DNA from: Pelomonas sp. Root405
Lineage (GTDB): Bacteria; Pseudomonadota; Gammaproteobacteria; Burkholderiales; Burkholderiaceae_C
NCBI RefSeq assembly: GCF_001425165.1
Contig: NZ_LMDU01000013.1
Span: forward strand, 310,001 to 374,000
Reading direction: 5' to 3'
DNA length: 64,000 nucleotides
Shown: piece by piece, positions 1 through 8,539 of the stretch
Layout: each line of letters opens with the position of its first letter
Position numbering within the stretch: the stretch's first letter is position 1
Notes under the pieces: generated by a model
The model's input: the letters and a program-made list of their open reading frames with translations, nothing else
The model's database searches: none
Told to the model about the DNA's origin: nothing
Position numbers and translations under genes: made by a program

Positions 1-387
1 GGTGCCGGCGGCCTGAGCTTTCCGACGCGGGCCCACTTCTTCGCCTACGCCTCGCGGGCCATGCGCTCCATCGTGGTCGACCTGCTGCGTGAGCGCGCGG
101 CGCAGCGGCGCGGCGGCGGCCAGGCGGGCGATGCGGTGCAGTGGGTGACGCTGGACACCGCGCTGGGCGAGCGCGTGCCCGCGCCCGAGGACGAACCGCT
201 GCAGGTGGACGACGCGCTTCGTACGCTGGAGGCGCGCGAACCCCGCTTGGCCCGTGTGGTCGAGCTGCGCTACTTCGCCGGCATGACCGAAACCGAAGTG
301 GCCGAGGTGCTGGGCATCAACGAACGCACCGTGCGGCGCGACTGGGACAAGGCGCGTGCGCTGCTGCGCACGTTGCTGGCCGCCTGA
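1..387 (+). CDS. ECF-family RNA polymerase sigma factor, 5' end outside window
   Basis: The reading frame is open from base 1, so the gene starts upstream; 128 residues are visible. The start of the visible part (RAHFFAYASRAMRSI) is the typical region 2 of the ECF sigma group often found beside TPR Ser/Thr kinases. The C-terminal part (RYFAGMTETEVAEVLGINE, then RTVRRDWDKARALL) is a region 4 helix-turn-helix that would bind the -35 element. The Ser/Thr kinase gene starts about 65 bases downstream on the same strand, so the two are probably co-transcribed and functionally linked. An internal ATG at 61 would remove conserved region 2 and is not the real start. The regulon cannot be predicted. 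Confidence 0.9.
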   Translation, partial: GAGGLSFPTRAHFFAYASRAMRSIVVDLLRERAAQRRGGGQAGDAVQWVTLDTALGERVPAPEDEPLQVDDALRTLEAREPRLARVVELRYFAGMTETEVAEVLGINERTVRRDWDKARALLRTLLAA

Positions 388-451
388 GCTGATGGCCTGA
401 ATTGCCCGCCTGAATGTCCGGCCTACAGCGCGGAATCCGTTGGCCCCGCTG

Positions 452-3292
452 ATGCCATCCGATCCATCCACTGCCATGCAGCTGGCTTTCAGCGACGAAT
501 GGTGGGGCGAGTATTCGCGCCTCACCGAAGAATCCATGGGTCTGGACCCCGCCGAGCGCCCCGCCTGGCTGGCGGGCCTGGCGCCGCACCTCGCGCCCTT
601 GCACGACGCGCTTGCCATCTTCCTAAGGGAGCTGGATGACGTCCAGTCAGCGGGTTATATGGAAACGCCCGCCGCCCTATCCACTGGCCACGGGACGGGC
701 CGAAGCGAGCGATTGGCCGGCCAGCACATCGGGCCCTACAGGCTGCTGCGCTTGCTCGGCGCGGGCGGCATGGGCGAGGTGTGGCTGGCGCAACGGGCCG
801 ACGGCGCCTACCAGCGCGAGGTGGCGCTGAAGCTGCCGCATGCCCACCTGCTGGCCGGCAGCGTGCGCGAGCGATTCCTGCGCGAACGCGACATCCTGGC
901 CCGCCTTGCCCACCCCCACATCGCGCGCTTCTACGACGCAGGGCTGGACGACAGCGGCCAGCCCTACATCGCGCTGGAAGCGGTGCATGGCCAGCCGATC
1001 ACGCACTGGGCACGCGAGCACGCACTCATGCTGGATGCGCGGCTGGATCTGTTCGCGCAGGTGACCGACGCCGTCGGGCATGCGCACAGCCGGCTGGTGG
1101 CACACCGCGACCTCAAGCCCGCCAACGTGCTGGTCAGTGCCCAGGGCGTGAGGCTGCTGGACTTCGGTATCGCCAAGCTGCTGGCCGACAACCCGGCGGG
1201 CGACACCGCCTTGACCCGCGCGGACGCGCTGCTGGCCACGCCCGCCTACGCGGCTCCGGAGCAAGTGGCCGGCGGCGCGGTGACCGTGGCCACCGATGTG
1301 TATGCACTCGGCGTGTTGCTGTTCGAGCTGCTGACCGGCACCACGCCGCATGCGGTGCTGAAGTCATCCAACCTGGCGGCTGGCGACCTGCTCGCCTCCG
1401 ACTGCGCCACGCCCGCGCTCGCCGCCGAGGCCGGCAGCACGCCCAAGGCCTGGCGGCAGCGCCTGCGCGGGGACCTGGACGCCATCCTCGCCAAGGCGCT
1501 CGCCACCGCACCGGATGCGCGCTATGCGTCGGTGGCCGACCTGGCCGCCGACCTGCAACGCCATCGCGCCGACCAGCCCATCCAGGCGCGCCGCATCACC
1601 GCTTGGACGCGGCTGGTCAAGGCTGCGCGCCGGCGCCGCGCTGCCGTCGTGATGGCGGCGCTGCTGTGCGCCAGCCTGGTGGCGGGCCTGGCCGGCGTGC
1701 TGTGGCAGGCCCGCGAGGCGCAGGCCCAGACGCGGCGGGCCGAGGCGGTCAAGGCCTTCCTGCTGTCGGTCTACCGCGCCAACGACCCGCGCATCGCGTC
1801 CGACACCCCGCGCGGCCAGATCAGCGCCAAGGCGCTGTTGGACGCGAGCGTGGGTCGCATCGACAGCGCCTTCGCGGCGGACGTGAAGCTGCGCATCGAG
1901 CTGCTGCGTACCGCTGCCGACATCTACCGCGAGCTGGGTGACGAGGCCTCGTACGAGCAGTTGCAGGTACGCCAGCTCGCCCTCGTGCGCGAGCACCTCG
2001 GGCCGCTGCACGACAACATCCTGGACGACGCTGTCGAGCGCGCGGCCCGCGCGGCTGCTCGGGCCAACACGCGCTGCGGCGCCTTGCTGCAACAGGCCGA
2101 CGACCTGCTGCGTGCCGCGCAGCGTGACAGCGGGCCGCTGCGTGGGCATTGGTGGATGGCACGCGCTGTCTGCCTGCGCCAGCAGCCAGGCCAGGAGGCC
2201 GCCCGTCACGCCGCGCTGCAAGCCGCCCGCAGCGCCTTCGCCGATGCGCCCGCCACCGAACGGGGCCGGGTCACCGTTCTGATCGAACTGGCCAACGAAG
2301 CCTCCCAAGCCGGCCGATACGCCGACGCCGTGGCGCTGAACCGCGAGGCTGCCAAGCAGGCCGAAGCCAACCCCGAACGCGACGACGCCGAGCTTCAGAC
2401 CATCCACGCCAACATCGCATTGACCCTGCAACAAGGCGGTGATCTGGCCGGTGCTGAAGCCGCCTTCGCCATCTCGGCCGCCATCGCGGAGCGCACCACC
2501 GGCCCCGATGCCCGCCAGGCCTGGATGCCTGCGGCCAGGCGCGCCCGCACGGCGCATCTGGCGGGCGGCCGGGTGCGCGCACTGACGGCGTTCGACGCGG
2601 TGCTGGCGCGGCTGCCGCCCGAAAGCGCTAACGATCCGGACGCCCAGCAGGTGCGCGAGGACTGGGCGGAGCGGCTCGCCGCGGAGGGCCGGCCTTTGCT
2701 GGCCATTCCGGTGCTGGAGTCCGTCGAACGCGGCTACCAGCGCGCGCCGCCAAACGACTTCGCGCTGCGCCGCACGCGCCGCCACCTGGGTGACGCCTAC
2801 GCACGCGCCGGCCGGGCGGACGACGCCCGCCGCACCTTCGTGGCTGCGCTGGCCGAGTTCGAAGCGCGGGACACGCCGGGCGCCCAGCCCGTCGCCGCAA
2901 TGCGCGAACGCTGGGGGCGCTTCCTGCTGTCGCAAGGCGACGTGGCGGGTGCGCAGGCGCAGTTCAGCGCCGTGGTCGAGCGCGCCGGCAACCCGCGCTG
3001 GACGCATGTCGCGCTGGCCGAGGCCGGCCTGGCTCGCGTAGCGCTCGCGTCCGGCCGCGTGGACCAGGCCGCGCAGCACGCCGACAAGGCATGGGCCACC
3101 TGGCGTGAGAAACAGGGCTTCTTCGACATCCGCATGGAGCCCTATCTGCAGCGCGTGCGCGCCGCGGTGCTGGCCGCACAGGGCCAGTCGGCGACGGCAC
3201 AGGCACTGCGCGACGAAGCGCTGGCCGCAAGCCGCCGCTATGACGCACCCGAGGCGCCGTCAGCGCAGCGGCTGCTCCATCTCGACCTTTAG
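452..3292 (+). CDS. Membrane Ser/Thr protein kinase with C-terminal TPR-like region
   Basis: About 946 residues. The N-terminal half is a Hanks-type kinase. Numbered from a possible TTG start at 440, the glycine loop is GAGGMG (107-112), the ATP lysine is K131, the catalytic loop HRDLKPAN is at 222-229 and DFG at 241-243, so all catalytic residues are present. A single membrane helix (about 402-422) follows an Arg-rich stretch. The remaining ~500 residues are Ala-rich helical repeats of TPR type, probably outside the cytoplasm. It follows an ECF sigma gene, an arrangement common in Burkholderiales and Xanthomonadales, and may modulate that sigma factor. ATG 452 is preferred; TTG 440 and ATG 476 are alternatives. 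Its stop overlaps that of the convergent OmpA-like gene. Confidence 0.9.
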   Translation: MPSDPSTAMQLAFSDEWWGEYSRLTEESMGLDPAERPAWLAGLAPHLAPLHDALAIFLRELDDVQSAGYMETPAALSTGHGTGRSERLAGQHIGPYRLLRLLGAGGMGEVWLAQRADGAYQREVALKLPHAHLLAGSVRERFLRERDILARLAHPHIARFYDAGLDDSGQPYIALEAVHGQPITHWAREHALMLDARLDLFAQVTDAVGHAHSRLVAHRDLKPANVLVSAQGVRLLDFGIAKLLADNPAGDTALTRADALLATPAYAAPEQVAGGAVTVATDVYALGVLLFELLTGTTPHAVLKSSNLAAGDLLASDCATPALAAEAGSTPKAWRQRLRGDLDAILAKALATAPDARYASVADLAADLQRHRADQPIQARRITAWTRLVKAARRRRAAVVMAALLCASLVAGLAGVLWQAREAQAQTRRAEAVKAFLLSVYRANDPRIASDTPRGQISAKALLDASVGRIDSAFAADVKLRIELLRTAADIYRELGDEASYEQLQVRQLALVREHLGPLHDNILDDAVERAARAAARANTRCGALLQQADDLLRAAQRDSGPLRGHWWMARAVCLRQQPGQEAARHAALQAARSAFADAPATERGRVTVLIELANEASQAGRYADAVALNREAAKQAEANPERDDAELQTIHANIALTLQQGGDLAGAEAAFAISAAIAERTTGPDARQAWMPAARRARTAHLAGGRVRALTAFDAVLARLPPESANDPDAQQVREDWAERLAAEGRPLLAIPVLESVERGYQRAPPNDFALRRTRRHLGDAYARAGRADDARRTFVAALAEFEARDTPGAQPVAAMRERWGRFLLSQGDVAGAQAQFSAVVERAGNPRWTHVALAEAGLARVALASGRVDQAAQHADKAWATWREKQGFFDIRMEPYLQRVRAAVLAAQGQSATAQALRDEALAASRRYDAPEAPSAQRLLHLDL

Positions 3293-4377
3293 AGCTGCAC
3301 CAGCTCCACGCGGCGGTTGCGTGCGCGGCCGTCCGCGGTGGCGTTGTCCCCCACCGGCCGCACGGCGCCCAGGCCGCTGCTCTCCAGCCGGGCCGCCAGC
3401 GCCGGATCGCGGGTGACGAGCGCCTGCCGTACCGCCTGCGATCGCGCCAGCGACAACGCGCGGTTGGCCGGCTCGCGGCCAATGGCATCGGTATGGCCTT
3501 CCACGCGCCAGCGGCCGGGCAGCGACTTCAAGGCCTGTACGCAGGCCGAGATCGTCGCGTCGGAGCCCGGCTGCAGCGTCGCCTGGCCGAAGTCGAAATA
3601 CAGGCCGGGCAAAGCCGCACGGCCGGTGCGCTTGAGCTCGCCGGCGAGTGCCGTGCCCGCGTCCGGACGCGGCCAGTCCAGCCGCACCACGGTGAGCTGC
3701 GCAGCGGCGATGCGCCAGGCCAGTGCCAGCGGATTGGCATCGTCGTCCAGCACGGCCAGACGTACGGCCACCCGCGTGCCATCACGCGCGGTAAGCAAAC
3801 CCTCGGCCCAGCGCACGGACAGGTCCACCACACGGCCGTTCACCAACACCGGCTGGGTGCCCGTGGGCGGTACGGCAGCCTTCAGCTCACCGCGCAACAA
3901 CAGCTCCACAGCGGTCAATGCGCGGGCCAGCGCCAGCGCACCAGCACCTGCGCTGGCGGGCTGGCGCAGCCACTCCGGCGCCTCCACCACCGTGAACGGC
4001 GTGCTGCCAGACGTGCGCAAGGCGCGCAACACGGCGGCGGACATGCCGAGAGCGGTGCTGCCGGGGTAGTGCTCCTCGGTATCGCTCTCGAAGCGGCTGC
4101 GGTAGACGGTGGCGCTGGCGAGGTCGGCATCCGACTGCAGGCGCGTGCTCTGCACCTGCCCGGCGGGGAGGCTGGCCCGGTAATCGATGCGCCAGCCGGG
4201 CGCCGGGCGCTGCATGCGGGCGGCCAGGCGCTTGACCGATTCATAGTCGCCCACGCCCGGCTCGTGGAGTGCCGTCACCACGGTCAGCCCCGGCACCAGC
4301 GGCACCCGTGTCGCCTCTGCCTCTTGCGCCAGCACTGGCAGGCAGACCGCACCCAACAAGAGCGGACGCCGCCGCAT
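3289..4377 (-). CDS. OmpA-family outer-membrane/periplasmic protein
   Basis: 362 residues. A short hydrophobic N-terminus (MRRRPLLLGAVCLPVLA) is a likely signal peptide. The C-terminal ~110 residues form an OmpA-like peptidoglycan-binding domain: LYFDFGQATLQPGSD, then VEGHTDAIG, ending ARNRRVELVQL. The middle part is unrecognised. The start overlaps the stop of the upstream exported-protein gene (ATGA at 4374-4377), so they are translationally coupled. A longer version beginning 24 bases upstream (MQPCGSLL) is possible but lacks a better signal sequence. It probably anchors an envelope complex to the cell wall together with its two upstream neighbours. Its stop codon interlocks with that of the convergent kinase gene. 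Confidence 0.85.
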   Translation of the reverse strand: MRRRPLLLGAVCLPVLAQEAEATRVPLVPGLTVVTALHEPGVGDYESVKRLAARMQRPAPGWRIDYRASLPAGQVQSTRLQSDADLASATVYRSRFESDTEEHYPGSTALGMSAAVLRALRTSGSTPFTVVEAPEWLRQPASAGAGALALARALTAVELLLRGELKAAVPPTGTQPVLVNGRVVDLSVRWAEGLLTARDGTRVAVRLAVLDDDANPLALAWRIAAAQLTVVRLDWPRPDAGTALAGELKRTGRAALPGLYFDFGQATLQPGSDATISACVQALKSLPGRWRVEGHTDAIGREPANRALSLARSQAVRQALVTRDPALAARLESSGLGAVRPVGDNATADGRARNRRVELVQL

Positions 4378-6080
4378 CAGCAAGCTCCCGCAGGGTTGCA
4401 CAGGTTGAACTTGAGCTGGTAGCGCCCCTTGGCGACGCCAGCGCCCTTGTGCTCATCCACCTCGCCGACGATGCGCAGCGCCTTGGCCGACTTCTCCACC
4501 TTGAAGCGCATCGGCTGGCCGCCGGCGGCGCGCAGAAAGAAGAAGCCTGCGTCCTTGTACGGCAGCTCGAAGGCGGTGGCCACGGGCACCAGCGACAGCG
4601 GCGAGACGATGACGTACACCACGCGGGCCTTGGCGTCGAAGTCGCTGGTGGCGGCCTGCACTCGCAGCGTCAGCACGTTGTCGACGATCTCGCCCTCCAC
4701 CGGCACGAAGAAGCCATAGGGCTGCACCATGGCCGCCGAGGCCTTGCCGTCGATCTCGATGGGTTTGCCCTCCTCGGGCGGCGCGATGTTGGGCAGGATG
4801 GGCATGGGCAACAGCGCCCGCTTGTAGAGCCGCGCCCCCGCAGTCAGTTTGGGCCAGCCGACGCGGATGGCATCTTCGGCCAGCGTGAAACGCACCGCCT
4901 GGCCGACGAACTCGCCACGCACGGCCACCGACTGGCCATCACCCAGCGGGCTCTTGGCGTAGCGCAGCTCCAGTTGGCCGCGCAGCTGCATGTCGTAGCT
5001 CCACCATTTCTCGCCGCCGACGCGCGCGAAGAACTCGGCATGCATCAGCCCGTCGAAGCGGCCCGAGAAGCGGCTGCAGAACTTGTCGAACTGCTGCGTG
5101 CCCATCCACGCCACCGCCTCCGACAGCCAGCCGACAAGGTTGCCATTGCTCTCCTGTCGCAGCTTGGCCGTGGCCTCCAGCGCGCGCTGGTAGCCGGCCA
5201 GCTTGCCCTGCATGTGAGGCTTGAGCGTGCGCAGCAGCGCGCCCTCCACCAGCTCCTTGGCGGCCGAGATCATCACGCCGTTGAAGCCGTCGAGCAGGTT
5301 GGACAGGGCCATCGCCCACTTGAAGCCTTCGATGACGCGCTCCAGGTTCTCGCAAGTGGCGCCCTCGCGCCGGCTGGCCGACAGCTGCCGCAGGATGCGC
5401 TCGCGCTCGGCGCGTGAGCGGGTGGTCCAGTCGTTCAGCGCGCGCGTGGCCGGCGCGAGCGCCGGGGCGGCCTCGCGCTCGCCGGCAACGGCGGCTTTCA
5501 GCGGTGTGACGAGGGCGTCGATGTCGCCCAGGTCGCGCACGACACGCTGCAGCTTCGGCTTCAACTCGGCCCACTTGGCCTTCAGCGCATCCCGCGCGGG
5601 GTTGTCGGGCAGGCGGGCGATCTGCGCATCCACGTCGGCCACGATGCCGTCCACGGCCTTCACCGCCGCCTGCGCCTCGGCCCGGGCACGGCCGGTGGCC
5701 TGCTCGAAGTCGTCGGCGAAATCGGTCTCCAGCACGGTGAAGCGCCCAACGCCCTTGAGCTGGCCGCCGGGCGAGGTGGCGTCCACGCGGTAGTCGCCCG
5801 GCACCTGCGTGCTGCCGAACTGCGCGCGCCAGTCGCCGTTGGCGGCGGGCGGCACCTCCAGCACCGTGGGCGGCCTGCCGGCCGGCGGCGTGATGGTCAG
5901 GCGCAGCTTGCCCTTGCCGTCGAGCGGCACGACGCCGTCCAGCGTGAAGGTGGCGCCCGGCGCGGCCTGCTGCGGCGTCGCGCGGACGGAGATGCCGACC
6001 TGGCCGGCGGGTGCCGCGTCGCCCTGCGCCCAGATCGGCGCGGCGGCGGCCAGGCATAACGCCGCCAACGCGCGCATCAC
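4377..6080 (-). CDS. Exported protein of unknown function (567 aa)
   Basis: Not recognised. A cleavable signal peptide is clear (MMRALAALCLAAAAPIWAQ). Residues ~25-115 look like an immunoglobulin/carboxypeptidase-regulatory-like beta domain (GATFTLDGVVPLDGKGKL, PGDYRVDATSPGGQ). A long charged helical segment follows (~120-250), with coiled-coil character. Then comes a mixed region with two cysteines (C246, C341 approx.) and a beta-rich C-terminus ending NLCNPAGAC. The gene is coupled to the OmpA-like gene downstream by a 4-base overlap and overlaps the upstream lipoprotein gene by 4 bases. The three probably form one envelope operon. Export is well supported; function is not. Confidence 0.8.
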   Translation of the reverse strand: MMRALAALCLAAAAPIWAQGDAAPAGQVGISVRATPQQAAPGATFTLDGVVPLDGKGKLRLTITPPAGRPPTVLEVPPAANGDWRAQFGSTQVPGDYRVDATSPGGQLKGVGRFTVLETDFADDFEQATGRARAEAQAAVKAVDGIVADVDAQIARLPDNPARDALKAKWAELKPKLQRVVRDLGDIDALVTPLKAAVAGEREAAPALAPATRALNDWTTRSRAERERILRQLSASRREGATCENLERVIEGFKWAMALSNLLDGFNGVMISAAKELVEGALLRTLKPHMQGKLAGYQRALEATAKLRQESNGNLVGWLSEAVAWMGTQQFDKFCSRFSGRFDGLMHAEFFARVGGEKWWSYDMQLRGQLELRYAKSPLGDGQSVAVRGEFVGQAVRFTLAEDAIRVGWPKLTAGARLYKRALLPMPILPNIAPPEEGKPIEIDGKASAAMVQPYGFFVPVEGEIVDNVLTLRVQAATSDFDAKARVVYVIVSPLSLVPVATAFELPYKDAGFFFLRAAGGQPMRFKVEKSAKALRIVGEVDEHKGAGVAKGRYQLKFNLCNPAGAC

Positions 6081-6664
6081 ATGCCCTCCACCGCGCGGCG
6101 CGCGGCCAACTCCAGCCGGGCGACGGCACCCTCGGCCTCGCCCATGCCGGTCATCACGAAGGCGGCCACGCGTCGCCCCTTGCGCACGACGAACTGGCTG
6201 CTCTGCACCATCTCGCCCTGGTTGCTGGCCAGAAAGACCGCCTCGTCGCCCAGTCCGTCGACGACGCGCACGGTCTTGCGCGTCGTCTGTCCAAGCGGCT
6301 GGTTCACCAGCTTGCCCAGCTTGCTACCGATGCCGGACACGCCCTCGTAGACCTGCGCCGCCATCGCGTCGTCGTCGTTGTTCACCAGCGTCAGCATCAG
6401 CGTGGTGAAAGCCATCGGCGAGTCGGCCGAGCGCCACATGCAGTTCTCGGCGTCGTCGTTCATGGGCTCGACCGACTGGGCCAGCACCGCCTGCGCGGCC
6501 ACACGGTCGAGCAGCGCGCACGGGCGCACCCCGGCCACGGCGGGGGCCGAGGCAGCTTGCAGCGGGGCTGCCGGTGGCGCGGCTGCAGGCTGGCAGCCAC
6601 CAAGTGCCAGGACGAGGATGCCGGCCAGGGCCAGGCGAACGGGTGATGTGTGCAAAGGCGTCAT
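6077..6664 (-). CDS. Putative lipoprotein
   Basis: 195 residues starting at ATG 6664. The signal sequence ends in a lipobox (LVLALGGC), so it is predicted to be lipid-anchored. A proline/alanine linker follows. The mature domain contains ACALLDR-like and DAENCMWRS segments resembling small periplasmic DUF3558-like lipoproteins, but I cannot name the family. An upstream in-frame extension to 6820 is rejected because it would bury the lipobox. It is the first gene of the envelope operon lipoprotein - exported protein - OmpA-like, with 4-base overlaps. A divergent exported-protein gene starts 147 bases away, so the spacer probably carries promoters for both directions. Confidence 0.75.
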   Translation of the reverse strand: MTPLHTSPVRLALAGILVLALGGCQPAAAPPAAPLQAASAPAVAGVRPCALLDRVAAQAVLAQSVEPMNDDAENCMWRSADSPMAFTTLMLTLVNNDDDAMAAQVYEGVSGIGSKLGKLVNQPLGQTTRKTVRVVDGLGDEAVFLASNQGEMVQSSQFVVRKGRRVAAFVMTGMGEAEGAVARLELAARRAVEGM

Positions 6665-6810
6665 GCCAGCACCAACGCAGGCAGCACCAACAACCGGACA
6701 GGTACCCCCAGCTTCCAGCCGATGTGTCCGGTTCGGGCCGCGCGCCGCGTTGGTAGGGTTGCACGCATCGCGATGCGTCCGCTTCAACCCATCCATCGAA
6801 CGGAGTGACC

Positions 6811-7299
6811 ATGCCGACACGCCTTACCCGACTCCTGCTGCCGCTGTCAGCCCTGTTTTGCCTGAGCACCACGGCCGCCGACGCTGTGCCCGCCGGCTGC
6901 GAACGCGTTGCCCAGGCCAGCATCGCGACGCTGACAGCGCCGCGCTACCACCAGCGCGTCAGCGGCCAGGGCGCGGAGATGGAGTTGCTGCGCGTGGACG
7001 AGCGCGTCTGGCAGCGCATCGGCGGCACGGGCTGGAAGTTGTCCAAGATGGGGCCGGCAGCCTTCGAGCGCGCGGCGCACAAGGCCGGCGCGGTGCTCGC
7101 GCGCTGCGAGCGCACCGGCAGCGACCGCATCGACGGCGTGGCCACCGAAGTGTGGCGCGTCACCACCCGCGCGCTGGGCGGCGAGCCGCCGACGGTGTCA
7201 CAGATGTGGATAGGCGCCGCGGACGGCCGCACCTACCGCAACAGCGGCGCGGGCGTGGAGTCCACCGTGCGCTACCAGGGCGTGGAGCCACCGCAGTGA
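6811..7299 (+). CDS. Exported protein of unknown function (162 aa)
   Basis: A signal peptide (MPTRLTRLLLPLSALFCLSTTAADA) precedes a ~135-residue domain. It has two cysteines (CERVAQ and ARCERTG) that could form a disulfide, and strand-like segments such as GVATEVWRVTTRA and VSQMWIGAADGRTYR. The beta-rich pattern suggests a small periplasmic beta-barrel-like or lipoprotein-carrier-like fold, but no family is recognised. ATG 6811 is chosen over GTG 6805 because GGAG (6802-6805) is then correctly placed as the ribosome binding site. It is divergent from the envelope lipoprotein gene and may belong functionally with it. Confidence 0.7.
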   Translation: MPTRLTRLLLPLSALFCLSTTAADAVPAGCERVAQASIATLTAPRYHQRVSGQGAEMELLRVDERVWQRIGGTGWKLSKMGPAAFERAAHKAGAVLARCERTGSDRIDGVATEVWRVTTRALGGEPPTVSQMWIGAADGRTYRNSGAGVESTVRYQGVEPPQ

Positions 7300-7456
7300 T
7301 CGGCGGCAAGCACCCGAAATAGGGACAGACCACGCGGGGTGCGAACGCCATGTTCGTGCTGACAATGCAGCCTGGGTTGACCTTGCTGCCGCAGCGGCAG
7401 CAGGCAGCGCCGGCCGTAACAGCGCGCGCCGAGACTGCAGACGAGAGGAGCTGAAC

Positions 7457-8539
7457 ATGATTGCACGCAAGCTGGCCGCCGCCGTGCTGGCCTGGGTCGT
7501 TTGGGGGCAACCGTCGCATGCCGCCGAGCCAGCCGACGTGGAGCTTGTGAGCATCCAGTCCCGAGCCACCTTGGTGCTGGGCGGCAGCCCCGTCACGCGA
7601 CGATTCGAAGCGCCTTTTAGCACCTCGCTGGACCGCGACGGGTTGGGCAGCGTCACGGTGCAGTCGTCCACCAGCACGGGTGGCGGCCTCAGCGCGACCG
7701 CCGTGGCGCGCTCGGGTCGCGCGATGGCGGATTTCGATTCGACCCAGATCTTCCGGTTCGCCGACACCAGCAGCCCGCAGTGGGTGACATTCGCGCATTC
7801 GGTCGAAGCTAGCGTGCAACTGCCGTCCAGCAGCGGCGCCGGCAGCCTTTCCTACGGCCTGACCCTGTTCGCGCCCGACGGCCGCACGCTGCTGCGCGAA
7901 TTGTGGAGCGATCAAGCCAACGGGGCGACCGCCAACTGGTTCATGGACCTCGGGCCGATCAGTTTCCTGGCCGAGCCGGGCATTTATCGCCTGGAAGTCG
8001 AAGGCGTTGCAATCAGCGACGCACCGGTCGGCGGTGGCTCCGCGCGCGCCAGCCTGTCGAGCTACCTCACTTTTACCGCCACGCCGGTGCCCGAGTCGTC
8101 GATGTGGGTGCTGCTTCTCGCCGGGTTGGGCGTGGTCGGCGTGGCTGCGCGCTGGCGGCGCCCCGGCGTGATGCGTCCGGCGTTGATGTCACGGCGATCA
8201 CCCCAAACTCACCGTGCAGACGCCTTACGTCTTCAGATAGGGCCAGATTTTTGCGAGCAACCACCGGAGGACTGCCCGACGAGCGCGGGCGGGACTTCGC
8301 CCCGACGCGGCAGCAAGCTACTGGTGGGGCAATGCACTCACGAGACGTGCTTGCGCCACACCAGCGGACTTTCCGGCCCAGGTCATCGTGATGGATCGAG
8401 ACTTGGCGATCCGGAACCCCTGGCGTGCCGCCGGTCCAGCGACTGGATCATCGGATGGCGCTTGAGGTACTCAAACAGCCGCTCCTTCTGCGCTGACGTG
8501 ATGCCCGCATCGGCGATCATCTGGGGCCAGGCGTCGTAG
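7457..8539 (+). CDS. PEP-CTERM sorting-signal protein with probable frameshifted tail
   Basis: A signal peptide (MIARKLAAAVLAWVVWGQPSHA) is followed by a beta-rich exported domain of ~210 residues. A textbook PEP-CTERM sorting signal comes next: PVPESSMW, hydrophobic helix VLLLAGLGVVGVA, basic ARWRR. Such signals normally end the protein and are processed by exosortase during export to the surface or biofilm matrix. Here the frame runs on ~125 residues in low-complexity, Arg/Ser-rich sequence that is antisense to the downstream kinase gene. Removing one C from the CCCC run at 8161-8164 would give ARWRRPA followed by a stop at 8169-8171. The tail is therefore probably spurious. RBS: GAGGAG at 7445-7450. 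Confidence 0.75.
   Translation: MIARKLAAAVLAWVVWGQPSHAAEPADVELVSIQSRATLVLGGSPVTRRFEAPFSTSLDRDGLGSVTVQSSTSTGGGLSATAVARSGRAMADFDSTQIFRFADTSSPQWVTFAHSVEASVQLPSSSGAGSLSYGLTLFAPDGRTLLRELWSDQANGATANWFMDLGPISFLAEPGIYRLEVEGVAISDAPVGGGSARASLSSYLTFTATPVPESSMWVLLLAGLGVVGVAARWRRPGVMRPALMSRRSPQTHRADALRLQIGPDFCEQPPEDCPTSAGGTSPRRGSKLLVGQCTHETCLRHTSGLSGPGHRDGSRLGDPEPLACRRSSDWIIGWRLRYSNSRSFCADVMPASAIIWGQAS

Noticed and set aside
1364-3079. 571-residue minus-strand open frame opposite the Ser/Thr kinase
   Set aside because: Antisense to a well-supported gene in high-GC DNA; Gly/Arg/Gln-rich with no domain or ribosome site.
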